Assembly (NCBI GenBank): GCA_014138725.1 | Contig: JACJID010000004.1 | Coordinates: forward strand, 372,001 to 436,000 | Reading direction: 5' to 3' | DNA length: 64,000 nucleotides | From: Kutzneria viridogrisea | GTDB taxonomy: Bacteria > Actinomycetota > Actinomycetes > Mycobacteriales > Pseudonocardiaceae | Translations under genes and position numbers: made by a program | Shown here: piece after piece, positions 44,432 through 54,254 of the stretch | Layout of the letters: every line of letters begins with the position of its first letter | How positions within the stretch are numbered: the stretch's first letter is position 1 | The notes under the pieces: generated by a model | What the model was told of the DNA's origin: nothing | Databases searched by the model: none | The model's input: only the letters and a program-made list of their open reading frames with translations

Positions 44432-46956
44432 CGCTTCTGCTGCCCCCGTTCGTTGTCGTCGTGCGTCACTGGCTGATCAGTGTGGCCCTGACGGATACCA
44501 GACTGGTAGCTGGCGAGGAATCCACGCGTACGGTTCGGGTCACGGCTGGCTGCGGCGTTCGGCCGCTGCCCGCCCCGACCGCCATCATCCCCGAAAACCC
44601 CGGACTTGGGCACGCGTTTGGGCAGGACAACGGGGGTGTGTCCGGTCGGGGGCCCCTCGTCCACCGAGGCGGTCGGCCACTGCGGGGTGTCGGACCGCGG
44701 GTCCTGCCAGACGGGTTCTGGCTCCGCCGGGTTCACCTGATCGGCTGACTGGACCGGCCCCTGCTCCGTCACCGGAACGTGGCCCTCTGTGCAGTCTTCC
44801 GGGGTATTGGCGTGCGCTGCGTCGGAGCGGAACCACGTGGACCGCGAGGCGGCGGCCTGCTCGGCGGTCGGCCAGCTCACCTCCTCGGCGGGCGGCTTGG
44901 CGGGCGCCTCGGGTGCGATGCGCGGGGCGGGCGGCTCCGGCTGGGCGACCGGTTCCGGGGCGTCCGGCACCACCGGGATCACCTCGGTGACCGCGAACTT
45001 GCGGTCACGGCTGCCGCGCACCACCAGCTCGGCGGGCACCGTCACCTCGGCCAGCAGCCCGACGGCGTCCTCGCGCGGGGTGAAGCGCACCTGGAAGCCG
45101 TGCCTGCTGGCCAGCCGGCCCACCACGAACAGGCCCATCTGCCGGGACACCGGCACGTCCACCGCGGACCCGGCGGTGACCCGGCTGTTGGCCTCGGCCA
45201 GCTCCGCCTCGCCCATGCCGATGCCGTGGTCGAGCACCCGCACCACCACGGAGTCCTCCGGGCCGGGCCCGCTGTCGACCACCACCTGCGTGTCCGGGCG
45301 GGAGAAGGCGGTGGCGTTGTCCAGCAGCTCCGCGATCAGCCGCACGAGGTCACCGGCGGCGTAGCCGACCACGGTGACCTCGGGGGCCGAGCGCACCACG
45401 GCCCGCTGGTAGTGCTCGATCTCGGAGACGGCGGCGCGCAGCACGTCGCCAAGCGGCAGCGGCTTGGTGAACCGGCGGGCCAGGTCCAGGCCGGAGAGCA
45501 CCATCAGGTTCTCGTTGTTGCGCCGCATGCGCGTGGCCAGGTGGTCCAGCTTGAACAGGTTGGCCAGCTGCTCGGGGTTCTCCTCGTGCCGCTCCAGCTG
45601 CTCCATCAGCCGCAGCTGGCGCTCCACCAGGCCCTGGCTGCGCCGGGACAGGTTGACGAAGATGTTGCCCAGGTTGCTGCGCAGGCTTGCCTGTTCGGCC
45701 GCCGAGCGCACCGCCTGCCCGTGCACCTTGTCGAAGGCCCGGGCCACCTGGCCGAACTCCTCGCTGGTGTGCACGGGAACCGGCTCGATGCTCACCTGGT
45801 CGGCGCGGCCGTCGCGGATGGCGGCCACCGCCTCGGGCAGCGTGCGGTCGGCCACGTCCAGCGCGCTGCGCCGCAGGGTGCTCAGCGAGCGCAGCAGGTA
45901 GCGGCCCACGACCAGGCCCACCGCCCCGGCCACCAGCAGGGTGAGCACCAGCAGCACCGACTCGACCCCGGCCAGGTCGCTGGTGTCCTCCTGCAACTGC
46001 CGTGCGGTACCGGCGATCTCATCGCCCAGCCCGATGCGCACCCTGGTCATCAGGGTGGCGGTCGCCTCGGAGGTGCGGTTCCACTCGTCGGCGGAGATGT
46101 TCAGCGTGGGCACCGGCTTGGGCTTGCCGGTACCCGTGGCGGGCGCTTCGGCGGGCGCGCTCAGCGCGAACTGGAGCAGCTGCTTGCGGGTGCCCACGTC
46201 CACCCCGGCCACGACCTGCTGGTACTGCTGCTGCCACTGCGGGGCGGCGACCGCGTGGAAGTTGGCGATCCGGTCCTGGAAACGGGTTTCTGCGGCGGCC
46301 AGCATGCGCAGTTCGGAGTCGAGCAGGTGGCCGCGCCCGATGCCGACCAGCACCAGGGCCTGTTGCAGGCGCAACTGTTCCAGCGCGCCGCCCAGGTCCA
46401 GCAGTGCGGTGGCGGGACCGGCGAGCTCCTGGTCACCCAGTTGGAGCAGCAGCGACTGGTTCAGGTTCAGCGCGCTGGTGATCACCTCGGTGTAGCTGTT
46501 GACCGCGTCGGTGCCGTCGTCCCTGCCCTCCAGCACCGGGCGCCGGTACGAGGGCAGCAGGCCGAGCAGCTTCGTCAGGTCCTGCACGGCGGCCTGCGAG
46601 GCCGCGGACAGGCCCGGGGTGCGCTTGGCCTGGTCGAGCAGTTCCGCGCCGAGCCGGTCCACGGTCTCGCCCTGCCGCTGGTAGGCGGGGGTCGGCCGGG
46701 TGGGCTGCTGCACCGCCAGCGTGCGCTCCTGCTGCAACTGGGTGGTCAGCGGGCCGATCCGCTGCCCGAGCGCGATCACCTTCTGCACGGCCGTGTAGGC
46801 GTCCGCCTTGCGGATCTCGCCGCGCACCTGGACCAGACCGAGCGAGACGGCCACCAGCACCGGCACCACGAGCACCGCGGCCAGCTTGACCAGCACGGGC
46901 CAGTTGCGCCAGCGGACGGCACGGCGCCACCACGGTCCCGGGCTGGGCTGAACCAC
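44428..46956 (-). CDS. Conservon sensor histidine kinase CvnA-like with nitrate/nitrite-sensing-type domain
   Basis: An 842-residue membrane kinase. A first transmembrane helix (about 16-38) precedes a roughly 270-residue extracellular domain of the NIT type, then a second helix near 330-352, a HAMP-like segment, and an ATPase domain with N-box LLDNATAFSRPDTQV and G-box DHGIGMG. The dimerisation region LDHLATRMRRNNENLMVL replaces a classical H-box. A long Pro-rich disordered tail (last about 200 residues) follows. GTG at 46956 has AAGGA 8 nt upstream. It is the first gene of the operon. Confidence 0.9.
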   Translation of the reverse strand: MVQPSPGPWWRRAVRWRNWPVLVKLAAVLVVPVLVAVSLGLVQVRGEIRKADAYTAVQKVIALGQRIGPLTTQLQQERTLAVQQPTRPTPAYQRQGETVDRLGAELLDQAKRTPGLSAASQAAVQDLTKLLGLLPSYRRPVLEGRDDGTDAVNSYTEVITSALNLNQSLLLQLGDQELAGPATALLDLGGALEQLRLQQALVLVGIGRGHLLDSELRMLAAAETRFQDRIANFHAVAAPQWQQQYQQVVAGVDVGTRKQLLQFALSAPAEAPATGTGKPKPVPTLNISADEWNRTSEATATLMTRVRIGLGDEIAGTARQLQEDTSDLAGVESVLLVLTLLVAGAVGLVVGRYLLRSLSTLRRSALDVADRTLPEAVAAIRDGRADQVSIEPVPVHTSEEFGQVARAFDKVHGQAVRSAAEQASLRSNLGNIFVNLSRRSQGLVERQLRLMEQLERHEENPEQLANLFKLDHLATRMRRNNENLMVLSGLDLARRFTKPLPLGDVLRAAVSEIEHYQRAVVRSAPEVTVVGYAAGDLVRLIAELLDNATAFSRPDTQVVVDSGPGPEDSVVVRVLDHGIGMGEAELAEANSRVTAGSAVDVPVSRQMGLFVVGRLASRHGFQVRFTPREDAVGLLAEVTVPAELVVRGSRDRKFAVTEVIPVVPDAPEPVAQPEPPAPRIAPEAPAKPPAEEVSWPTAEQAAASRSTWFRSDAAHANTPEDCTEGHVPVTEQGPVQSADQVNPAEPEPVWQDPRSDTPQWPTASVDEGPPTGHTPVVLPKRVPKSGVFGDDGGRGGQRPNAAASRDPNRTRGFLASYQSGIRQGHTDQPVTHDDNERGQQKR

Positions 46957-47238
46957 GGATCGTCCTTCCTGGGCGGAATTCGGCGGTCGGGCGGTCAGCG
47001 TTGGGCTGAGCGGCGCAACGGCACAGGGGTGGGTGGGGTGTACTCCAGTCGTCAAAGAGGTGTCAAGGCCGACACGGCAGAGCAGACTGGATCCCGACCC
47101 AACAACGCGTGCTGCTGCATTGCACTACACAATGCCAGCGGTGGGATCATCCGGCTACGAACCCGGCGTTGACCCGTTCGCCAGCACCGTTACTCTTGGC
47201 GCCGCACACCAGTCACGGGGGACCGTCGTGGAGGAACA

Positions 47239-47580
47239 GTGACTCGAACGACGCACGCCCCGCAACGCTCGGCCCCGCCGGACTTCGCGGCGATCCAGGA
47301 CTCCCCGGAGTTCGCCGTGCTGCGGCGCAGACTGCGGCTGTTCGTGTTCCCGATGAGCCTGCTGTTCCTGTGCTGGTACCTCACCTTCGTGCTGCTGGCC
47401 GCCTACGCGCACGAGTTCATGGCCACCAAGGTGTTCGGGCTGGTCACCGTCGGCATGCTGCTCGGGCTCGCCCAGTTCGTCAGCACGGTGGCGATCACCC
47501 TGGGGTACAACAGGTACGCGCGGCGCAGGCTGGACCCCCAGGTGGAGCTGGTCCGCGAGCTGGCGGGTGAGCGGCCGTGA
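47239..47580 (+). CDS. DUF485 membrane protein
   Basis: A 113-residue inner-membrane protein with two transmembrane helices (about 32-55 and 66-88) and the DUF485 motif FPMSLLFLCWYLTFVLLAAYA. DUF485 proteins are usually encoded just before ActP-type symporters, as here. GTG at 47239 has GGAGG upstream. The stop overlaps the symporter start (GTGA), indicating coupling. Its molecular role is unknown. Confidence 0.9.
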   Translation: MTRTTHAPQRSAPPDFAAIQDSPEFAVLRRRLRLFVFPMSLLFLCWYLTFVLLAAYAHEFMATKVFGLVTVGMLLGLAQFVSTVAITLGYNRYARRRLDPQVELVRELAGERP

Positions 47581-49169
47581 CCCCAGGCGCCGCCGACCAG
47601 GTGGCCACCGGCAACCCGGCGATCAACATCGGGGTGTTCGTGCTGTTCGCGGCGATCACCCTGTACGTGGTGTACCGGGTCAGCAGCGGCAACAAGACCA
47701 CCGACGACTACTACGCCGCGGGCAGCGCGTTCACCGGGGCGCAGAACGGAATCGCCCTGTCGGGTGACTTCCTGTCCGCCGCCTCGTTCCTGGGCATCGC
47801 GGGCGGCATCGCGGTGCACGGCTACGACGGGTTCGTGTACTCGGTGGGCTGGGTGGTCGCCTGGCTGGTCGGGCTGCTGCTGATCTCGGAGATGCTGCGC
47901 AACACCGGCCGGTTCACCATGGGCGACGTGGTGGCCTACCGGATGCGCCAGCGCCCGGTGCGCGCCGCCGCGGCCAACTCCACGCTGGTGATCTCGTTCT
48001 TCTACATGCTCGCGCAGATGGCGGGCGCGGGCGGCCTGGTCGCCCTGCTGCTCAACATCACCGACCGCGCCGGCCAGTCGATCGTGATCGCCGTTGTCGG
48101 CATCATCATGATCTTCTACGTGCTGGTCGGCGGCATGAAGGGCACCACCTGGGTGCAGATCATCAAGGCCGTGCTCCTGCTGCTGTGCGTGACCCTGATC
48201 AGCGTGTTCATGCTGGGCAAGTTCGGCTTCAACTTCTCCGCGATCCTGGAGCGGGCCACCGAGCACAACCGGCTCGGGGAGCGGATCCTCTCCCCCGGCG
48301 CGCAGTACGGCCGCAACGAACTGGACTTCGTGTCCCTGGCGCTGGCACTGGTGCTGGGCATCTGCAGCCTGCCACACGTGCTGATGCGGTTCTACACGGT
48401 GCCCAACGCCAAGCAGGCCCGTCGCTCGGTGGTGTGGGCGATCTGGACGATGGTCGTGTTCTACCTGTGCACGCTGGTCGTCGGCTACGGGGCCACCGCG
48501 CTGGTCGGCTCGGACGTCATCCTGCGCGCCCCCGGCGGGGAGAACTCCGCGGCCCCGCTGCTGGCCTTCCGCATCGGCGGGGCGGTGCTGCTCGGCGTGG
48601 TCTCGGCGGTCGCCTTCGCCACGATCCTGGCCGTGGTGGCCGGGCTGACCCTGGCGGCCTCGGCCTCCTTCGCGCACGACGTGTACGCCAACATCATCAA
48701 GCGGGGCAAGGCCGAACCGCGGCGTGAGGTGCGGGTCGCCCGCATCACCGCGGTCACCATCGGCCTGCTGGCCATCGTGGGCGGCATCCTGGCCAACGGG
48801 CAGAACGTGGCCTTCCTGGTGGCGCTCGCCCTGGCGCTCGCGGCATCGGCGAACCTGTCCACCATCCTGTACTCGCTGTTCTGGAAGCGGTTCAACACCG
48901 CGGGCACGCTGGCCAGCATCTACGGCGGGCTGGGCTCCTGCCTGCTGCTGATCGTGCTGTCCCCGGTCATGTCCGGGAACCGGAACGCGATCTTCCCGGA
49001 CCTGGACTTCGCGGTGTTCCCGCTGAGCAACCCGGGCATCGTGTCGATCCCGTTCTCCTTCCTGTGCGGCTTCGTGGCCACGTTCCTGGGCGGGCGCGGA
49101 GAGGATCCCGGCAAGCAGGCGGAGATGGAGGTCCGCGCGCTCACCGGGATCGGCACGAACCTGCGCTGA
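47577..49169 (+). CDS. Sodium/monocarboxylate symporter (ActP/MctC-like)
   Basis: A 530-residue solute:sodium symporter with about 13 membrane helices. Family marks are TDDYYAAGSAFTGAQNGIALSGDFLSAASFLG and GGMKGTTWVQIIKAVLLL, matching the acetate/pyruvate symporter branch. It probably imports acetate, propionate or pyruvate. It overlaps the DUF485 gene by 4 bp. No acetyl-CoA synthetase gene is adjacent. Confidence 0.9.
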   Translation: MTPGAADQVATGNPAINIGVFVLFAAITLYVVYRVSSGNKTTDDYYAAGSAFTGAQNGIALSGDFLSAASFLGIAGGIAVHGYDGFVYSVGWVVAWLVGLLLISEMLRNTGRFTMGDVVAYRMRQRPVRAAAANSTLVISFFYMLAQMAGAGGLVALLLNITDRAGQSIVIAVVGIIMIFYVLVGGMKGTTWVQIIKAVLLLLCVTLISVFMLGKFGFNFSAILERATEHNRLGERILSPGAQYGRNELDFVSLALALVLGICSLPHVLMRFYTVPNAKQARRSVVWAIWTMVVFYLCTLVVGYGATALVGSDVILRAPGGENSAAPLLAFRIGGAVLLGVVSAVAFATILAVVAGLTLAASASFAHDVYANIIKRGKAEPRREVRVARITAVTIGLLAIVGGILANGQNVAFLVALALALAASANLSTILYSLFWKRFNTAGTLASIYGGLGSCLLLIVLSPVMSGNRNAIFPDLDFAVFPLSNPGIVSIPFSFLCGFVATFLGGRGEDPGKQAEMEVRALTGIGTNLR

Positions 49170-49324
49170 CGCAGTTCCCGCACCGGCTTGACCAATCCTC
49201 GCCAGGGCGCGGTCGCTGGACGTCGCTCCGCCAATCGAACGGTGACGCGGCAAACACCCATCGGGTAGCTTGGCCATGATCGTCGGGCGTCACCGGCGGT
49301 CACGGAACGGCTCCGGGGGGCGAC

Positions 49325-52300
49325 ATGTCGGGTGTGAACAGGCGCGGGTTCCTGGCGGGCGTGGTGGGGGCGGTGGCCCTGACCGGCGTGGAACTGGGCC
49401 CGCTGGGGGCGACAGCCCAGGCACAGGAGTCCCGCTCAGGTGTGCCGGTGTCCCTGCGGCAGGGCACCAACATCGCGGGGCAGCTCTCCCCGGACGGCCG
49501 CACCATCGCGATGGACCTGGTCGGCGTGCTGTGGCTGGTCCCGGCGGGCGGCGGCCCCGCGAAGCGGTTGACCGACGACCTGTTCGACATCGCGCAGCCC
49601 GACTGGTCCCCCGACTCCACCACGCTGGCGTTCCAGTCCTACCGTGACGGCAACTTCAACATCTGGACGATCCGGGCGGACGGCAGCCAGTTGCGCCAGC
49701 TCACGCACGGGCCGTTCGACCACCGCGAGCCCCGCTGGTCCCCCGACGGCACAAAAATCGCGTACTCCTCGGATTCCGGTGGCAGCTACGGCATCCACGT
49801 GCTGGACCTGGCCACCGGGGCGAGCACCCCGCTGACCGACACCGCGGCGGAGGAGTACGAGCCCGCCTGGTCCCCGGACGGCAGGCGGATCGCCTTCGTC
49901 ACGGCCAACACCCGCATCGACGTGGTGACGGTGGCCGATGGCAGCCGCACCACGCTGGTCACCGGCGCGCCCACGGACGTGCTGCACGGCCCCACCTGGC
50001 TGCCGGACGGCTCGGACGTGGTCTACAGCAGGCTGACCGGCGGCACGGCCCAACTGGTGCTGGCGGGCAAGGCGCTGGTCACCGGCGAGGACGTGTACCC
50101 GTTCCGGGTTTCCTGGCAGGGCAGCGACTACCTCTACGCCGCCGACGGAGCGCTGCGCAGGCGCACGCTGGGCGGCTCGCAGCGGCAGGACATCCCATTC
50201 ACCGCACCGATCGAGGTCAACCGGGCGGACTACGTCAAGCGCAGGCGGGACTTCGACTCCACCGGGCCCAAGCCAGTGGTCGGCATCGGTAGCCCCGTGC
50301 TGTCCCCGGACGGCGAGTCGGTGGCCTTCCGCGCGCTCAACGACATCTACACAATGCGTATCGGGCAACCCGCCCGGCCGCTGACCAGGGACCAGTGGTG
50401 GAAGTCCGACCCGGCCTGGTCCCCGGACGGCCGCTACCTGTCCTACTCCACCGACCGCGGCGGCAAGCTGGACATCTGGCTGCGCGAGCTGGCCACCGGC
50501 CAGGACCGGCAGCTCACCAACCTGCCCGAGGCCGCGGCCCTGTCCGGGTCCTGGTCGCGGGACGGCAGCCACCTGGCCTTCCTGGACCAGACCGGCGCCC
50601 TCTACACGGTGGAGGTCGCCAGCGGGGCCGTGCGCAAGGTGTTCGCGGCGACCTTCGAGCCAGGGCGGCCCACCTGGTCCGCGGACGGCTCGGTCATCGC
50701 GCTGGCCGCGATCAAGCCGTACTCGGCGCGCTACCGCGAGGGCCTGAGCGAGATCCTGCTCGTCGAGCGGGCGACCGGCAAGGGCACCTACGTGGCCCCG
50801 CTGCCCGACCGCGGCCTGCAGACCCGCGGCGACGACGGCCCGGTGTGGTCCCCGGACGGCAGGAAGATGGCGTTCGTGGTGGCCAGCACGCTGTGGGTGG
50901 TCGAGGTGCACCCGGACGGCACCTTCGCTGGCGAGCCAAGGCAGGTCACCACCGAGGTCACCGACGCGCCGAGCTGGCACGGGGACTCGCGGCACCTGCT
51001 GTACCTGAACAACGGGCGGCTGCGGCTGGTCCCCGTGGACGGCGGCCGGGCGCGGACCATTCCCACCGGGTTGAGCTGGACCAATGTGCGCAACCGCGGT
51101 CGGCTGGTGATCCGCGCGGGCCGCATGTGGGACGGCACGAGCCAGACGCTGCGGTCCACTGTGGACATCGTGGTGGAGGGCCACCGGGTGCGCTCGGTGG
51201 AGCCGAGCCACGACGGGCACGACGGCGAACTGGTGGACGCGCGCGAGGGCGTGGTGATGCCCGGCCTGGTGGACATGCACAACCACCGCGAGATGCAGGG
51301 CTACGCCTACGGGGCGCGCCAGGGCAGGCTGTGGCTCGCACTGGGTTTCACGACCACGCGGTCACCGGGCAGCCCGGCGTACCACATGGTGGAGGAGCGC
51401 GAGTCCATCCAGTCCGGGGCGCGGGTGGGGCCGCGCTACTTCGCGACCGGTGAGGCGATCGACGGCTCGCGGGTGTTCTACAACTTCATGCGGCCCACCT
51501 TCGACGACGAGCAGTTGCGGCTGGAGCTGGAACGGGCCGAGGCCCTGGACTACGACCTGATGAAGTGCTACGTGCGGCTCAAGCCGGAGTGGCAGCGCCA
51601 GGTCGTGCGGTGGGCGCACCGGCGTGGTGTGCTGACCACCTCGCACTACCACCACCCGGCCTTCGCCTTCGGCGGGGACGGCATGGAGCACATCGGGGCC
51701 ACCAGCCGGTTCGGCTACTCCCGAACGGTGAGCGCGCTGGGCGTGGGCTACCAGGACGTCATCGACATCTTCAACGCCTCGGGAGCCGCGCGCACGCCCA
51801 CGCTGTTCGTGTCCTCCGCACTGTTCCGCGAGGACACCAGCCTGGTCACCGACCACCGGGTGAGGACCCTCTACCCGCAGTGGGAGTACGCCAGCCTGCT
51901 GACGGCCGTCAAGACCGCGCAGAGCACCGACCAGAGCGCCAGCCTGGCCAACCTGCGCCACCAGGTGGGGCAGGTGGCCGCGATGATCCGCAGCGGCGGC
52001 ACCGTGGTCACCGGCACCGACTCACCGATCGACCACACCGCCGTGAGCACGCACATGAACCTGCGCGCCATGGTGCTCAACGGCCTTACCCCGCACGAGG
52101 CGCTGACCACCGCCACGCGCAACGCCGGTCAGGTGCTGGGCGAGCCGCTGGGCCGGATCGAGCCGGGCATGTACGCCGACCTGCTCGTGCTCGGCGGGGA
52201 CCCGCTGGCCGACATCAGGCAGGCGGCCAACGTGCGCAAGGTGGTGAGCAACGGCCGACTGTTCACTGTGGACGATCTGGTCAAGCCGTTCGAGTCCACC

Positions 52301-52423
52301 GGCGCGACCGTGGCGGCCAACCCGGTGCTGGCCGCCGTGCCCGAGCACCCGGCCAACCGGGACTTCTGGTGGCACGACCCGCACTATGTGGCGCACAGCA
52401 GGAACTCCTGCTGCCAGGGCTGA
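49325..52423 (+). CDS. Tat-exported amidohydrolase fused to a TolB-like beta-propeller
   Basis: A 1032-residue exported protein. A twin-arginine signal is at residues 5-11 (NRRGFLA), followed by a hydrophobic stretch and AQA cleavage region. Residues 45-580 hold repeated PD40/TolB-like blades (WSPDGTKIAY, WSPDGRRIAF, WSPDGRYLSY and others). From about 595 comes an amidohydrolase domain: HxH metal motif in VDMHNHREMQ (about 650), HYHHPAFAFGGDGMEHI, and TGTDSPIDHT near the C-terminus. Such fusions are annotated as amidohydrolases or imidazolonepropionase-like; an extracytoplasmic peptide or cyclic-amide substrate is plausible. Confidence 0.9.
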   Translation: MSGVNRRGFLAGVVGAVALTGVELGPLGATAQAQESRSGVPVSLRQGTNIAGQLSPDGRTIAMDLVGVLWLVPAGGGPAKRLTDDLFDIAQPDWSPDSTTLAFQSYRDGNFNIWTIRADGSQLRQLTHGPFDHREPRWSPDGTKIAYSSDSGGSYGIHVLDLATGASTPLTDTAAEEYEPAWSPDGRRIAFVTANTRIDVVTVADGSRTTLVTGAPTDVLHGPTWLPDGSDVVYSRLTGGTAQLVLAGKALVTGEDVYPFRVSWQGSDYLYAADGALRRRTLGGSQRQDIPFTAPIEVNRADYVKRRRDFDSTGPKPVVGIGSPVLSPDGESVAFRALNDIYTMRIGQPARPLTRDQWWKSDPAWSPDGRYLSYSTDRGGKLDIWLRELATGQDRQLTNLPEAAALSGSWSRDGSHLAFLDQTGALYTVEVASGAVRKVFAATFEPGRPTWSADGSVIALAAIKPYSARYREGLSEILLVERATGKGTYVAPLPDRGLQTRGDDGPVWSPDGRKMAFVVASTLWVVEVHPDGTFAGEPRQVTTEVTDAPSWHGDSRHLLYLNNGRLRLVPVDGGRARTIPTGLSWTNVRNRGRLVIRAGRMWDGTSQTLRSTVDIVVEGHRVRSVEPSHDGHDGELVDAREGVVMPGLVDMHNHREMQGYAYGARQGRLWLALGFTTTRSPGSPAYHMVEERESIQSGARVGPRYFATGEAIDGSRVFYNFMRPTFDDEQLRLELERAEALDYDLMKCYVRLKPEWQRQVVRWAHRRGVLTTSHYHHPAFAFGGDGMEHIGATSRFGYSRTVSALGVGYQDVIDIFNASGAARTPTLFVSSALFREDTSLVTDHRVRTLYPQWEYASLLTAVKTAQSTDQSASLANLRHQVGQVAAMIRSGGTVVTGTDSPIDHTAVSTHMNLRAMVLNGLTPHEALTTATRNAGQVLGEPLGRIEPGMYADLLVLGGDPLADIRQAANVRKVVSNGRLFTVDDLVKPFESTGATVAANPVLAAVPEHPANRDFWWHDPHYVAHSRNSCCQG

Positions 52424-52445
52424 TACGCGCGCCGGAGAAGGCGGG

Positions 52446-52496
52446 CCGAAGTCGAGGACCCCGCGCACACGAACCGCGCGGGGTCCTCGACTTCGG
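52446..52496. terminator. Bidirectional terminator hairpin
   Basis: A perfect 21-bp stem (52446-52466 with 52476-52496) with a 9-nt loop, containing GAAGTCGAGGACCCCGCGC, lies between the convergent amidohydrolase and AurF-like genes. Confidence 0.85.
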
Positions 52497-52509
52497 TGCC
52501 CGGTAAGGC

Positions 52510-53403
52510 TCAGCGCTCCAGCAGCCCGGCGGCCAGCCACAGCCGACGGCCCGGACCGTCGATCAGGTCCAGCTCCTCGAACAGGGCAACGGCCTTGCGC
52601 ACCCACTGGATCTTGGTGGCCTGCCAGTGCGGGTTGTCCTTGGCCACCCGCCAGGCCACCCTCGGGTCCAGGCCGACCGTGGCGTAGGTCTTGGGGTGGA
52701 TGAACTCCTGGGTCGCGGTGTAGGCCATCGCGGCCAGCCACAGCTTGAGGTTGGCCCGCTGGAACCGGCTCAGGCCAGCGCAGGCGCGGACCAGCTCGTC
52801 CTTGGCGTAGCTGATGTGCCGCGCCTCCTCGGTGACGTGGATGCGGGACACCATGCGGCTCAACGGTTGCAGCGTGTCGTCGCGCATGATCTCGCGCTGC
52901 ATGCCGTCGGCCAGCTCCTCCACGAACAGCGCGCCCGCGAAGATCAGCGTGGGTCCGGCCAGCGCGCCGAACACCCGGCCCGCACGGCGGGAGACGCGGC
53001 TCGGGCCGATGGGCTTGCCGTACATCTTGGCGATGGCCTTGCCGAACATGGTGGAGTGGCGGCACTCGTCGGCGATCTCGGTCAGCGCGTACTGGGCGTG
53101 CTCGCTGGTGGGGTCGCTGTTGTAGACGTGCCGGACCAGGCCCTGCATGAGGATCAGCTCGAACCAGATGCCCGAGGAGACCGAGGACACGACCTCCTGC
53201 TGGCTGAGCCGGATGCGCTCGGGCTCGGTGAGCTCCTCCCACATGCGCGTGCCGTAGAGCGAGCAGCGCTGCGGGGGCTTGGCGTAGCGGTCGGCCGGGA
53301 TCGGGGCGGACCAGTCGATGTCCACCTCGGGGTCGTAGGAGTTGCGGGCCGAGGACCGCTGAAGCCGTTGGGCCACTCGTTCCCGGTCGGGTGCGGTGGT
53401 CAT
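52510..53403 (-). CDS. AurF-like diiron oxygenase
   Basis: A 297-residue protein of the AurF N-oxygenase family, whose founding member oxidises p-aminobenzoate to p-nitrobenzoate with a diiron centre. Probable iron ligands are in EIADECRHSTMF, FVEELADG and HVTEEARHISYAKDE, all intact. The reaction here is unknown; neighbouring acyl-CoA genes suggest an acyl or aromatic CoA-linked substrate. The ATG overlaps the stop of the enoyl-CoA hydratase gene (ATGA), and GGAG lies 8 nt upstream. Confidence 0.85.
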   Translation of the reverse strand: MTTAPDRERVAQRLQRSSARNSYDPEVDIDWSAPIPADRYAKPPQRCSLYGTRMWEELTEPERIRLSQQEVVSSVSSGIWFELILMQGLVRHVYNSDPTSEHAQYALTEIADECRHSTMFGKAIAKMYGKPIGPSRVSRRAGRVFGALAGPTLIFAGALFVEELADGMQREIMRDDTLQPLSRMVSRIHVTEEARHISYAKDELVRACAGLSRFQRANLKLWLAAMAYTATQEFIHPKTYATVGLDPRVAWRVAKDNPHWQATKIQWVRKAVALFEELDLIDGPGRRLWLAAGLLER

Positions 53404-54254
53404 CGTGGTGCTCCGTTCGAGTGCGTGGTGCGTGAGCCGTAGTCGGCGAACGGGTCGTCCCTGCGCCGCACAGCCTGGCGGAACCCGACGCTGGCCGCGG
53501 TGGCCACGAAGTCGCGTCCCTCCTGGGTGTGCCTGGCCACGCCGTCCAGCAGCGTGCCCAAGGTCCTTGTCGAGGACAGCCCCATGTTCTCGGCTGTCTG
53601 GTTGCACAACAGCTTGAGCATCTCCAGCTGGTTGCCGGGCAGCAGCGCCATCCGGCGGGCCAGCGCGGTGGCGTGGTCCAGCAGCCGGTCGTCGGGGACG
53701 CACTCCAGGATCAGCCCGATCTCGGCGGCCTTGCGCGCCGGGATCTCGTCCCCGGTGAGCAGGTACCGCTTGGCCTGCTCGAAACCCAGGCGGTACACCC
53801 ACATCGCGGTGGTCGGCGTGCCCCAGACCCGTGCGGGCGGGTAGCCGAAGGTCGCGCTCTCCCCCGCCACCACGATGTCAGCGCACAGCACCATGTCGGT
53901 GCCGCCCGCGATGCACCAGCCGTGCACGGCGGCGATCGTGGGTTTGGCCGCGTACCAGAGCTTCATGTAGACGTCCACGAAGCTGGACATCACCCGGTAG
54001 TCCGCGGCCGAATCCCAGACCCGCTCGGAGCTGTCCTCGGCCGCCTGCGACCGCGTGGACCAGTCCAGGCCGTAGCCCGCGCAGAACGCCGGTCCGTCGG
54101 CGCGCAGCAGGATCACCCGCACCTCGGGGTCGGCGTCGGCCTCCTCGATGGCCCGGCCCAGGGCGTCGCGCAGCTCGGGCGTGATCGTGTTGTACTGCTC
54201 CGGCCTGGCCAGCACGATGGAGCGCACGCCCGCCTCGGTCTCGGTGCGGATCAT
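53400..54254 (-). CDS. Enoyl-CoA hydratase/isomerase family protein
   Basis: A 284-residue crotonase-fold enzyme. The CoA-binding N-terminal part ARPEQYNTITPELRDAL, the oxyanion segment GPAFCAGYGLDW and the second oxyanion loop VHGWCIAGGTDMVLCADI are present. The catalytic glutamates of classical enoyl-CoA hydratase are not both evident, so isomerase or hydrolase activity is possible. It overlaps both neighbours by 4 bp (ATGA junctions), showing tight coupling. Confidence 0.87.
   Translation of the reverse strand: MIRTETEAGVRSIVLARPEQYNTITPELRDALGRAIEEADADPEVRVILLRADGPAFCAGYGLDWSTRSQAAEDSSERVWDSAADYRVMSSFVDVYMKLWYAAKPTIAAVHGWCIAGGTDMVLCADIVVAGESATFGYPPARVWGTPTTAMWVYRLGFEQAKRYLLTGDEIPARKAAEIGLILECVPDDRLLDHATALARRMALLPGNQLEMLKLLCNQTAENMGLSSTRTLGTLLDGVARHTQEGRDFVATAASVGFRQAVRRRDDPFADYGSRTTHSNGAPR

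Noticed and set aside
44779-47172. 797-codon frame antisense to the conservon kinase
   Set aside because: His/Gly/Val-rich shadow without any recognisable domain.
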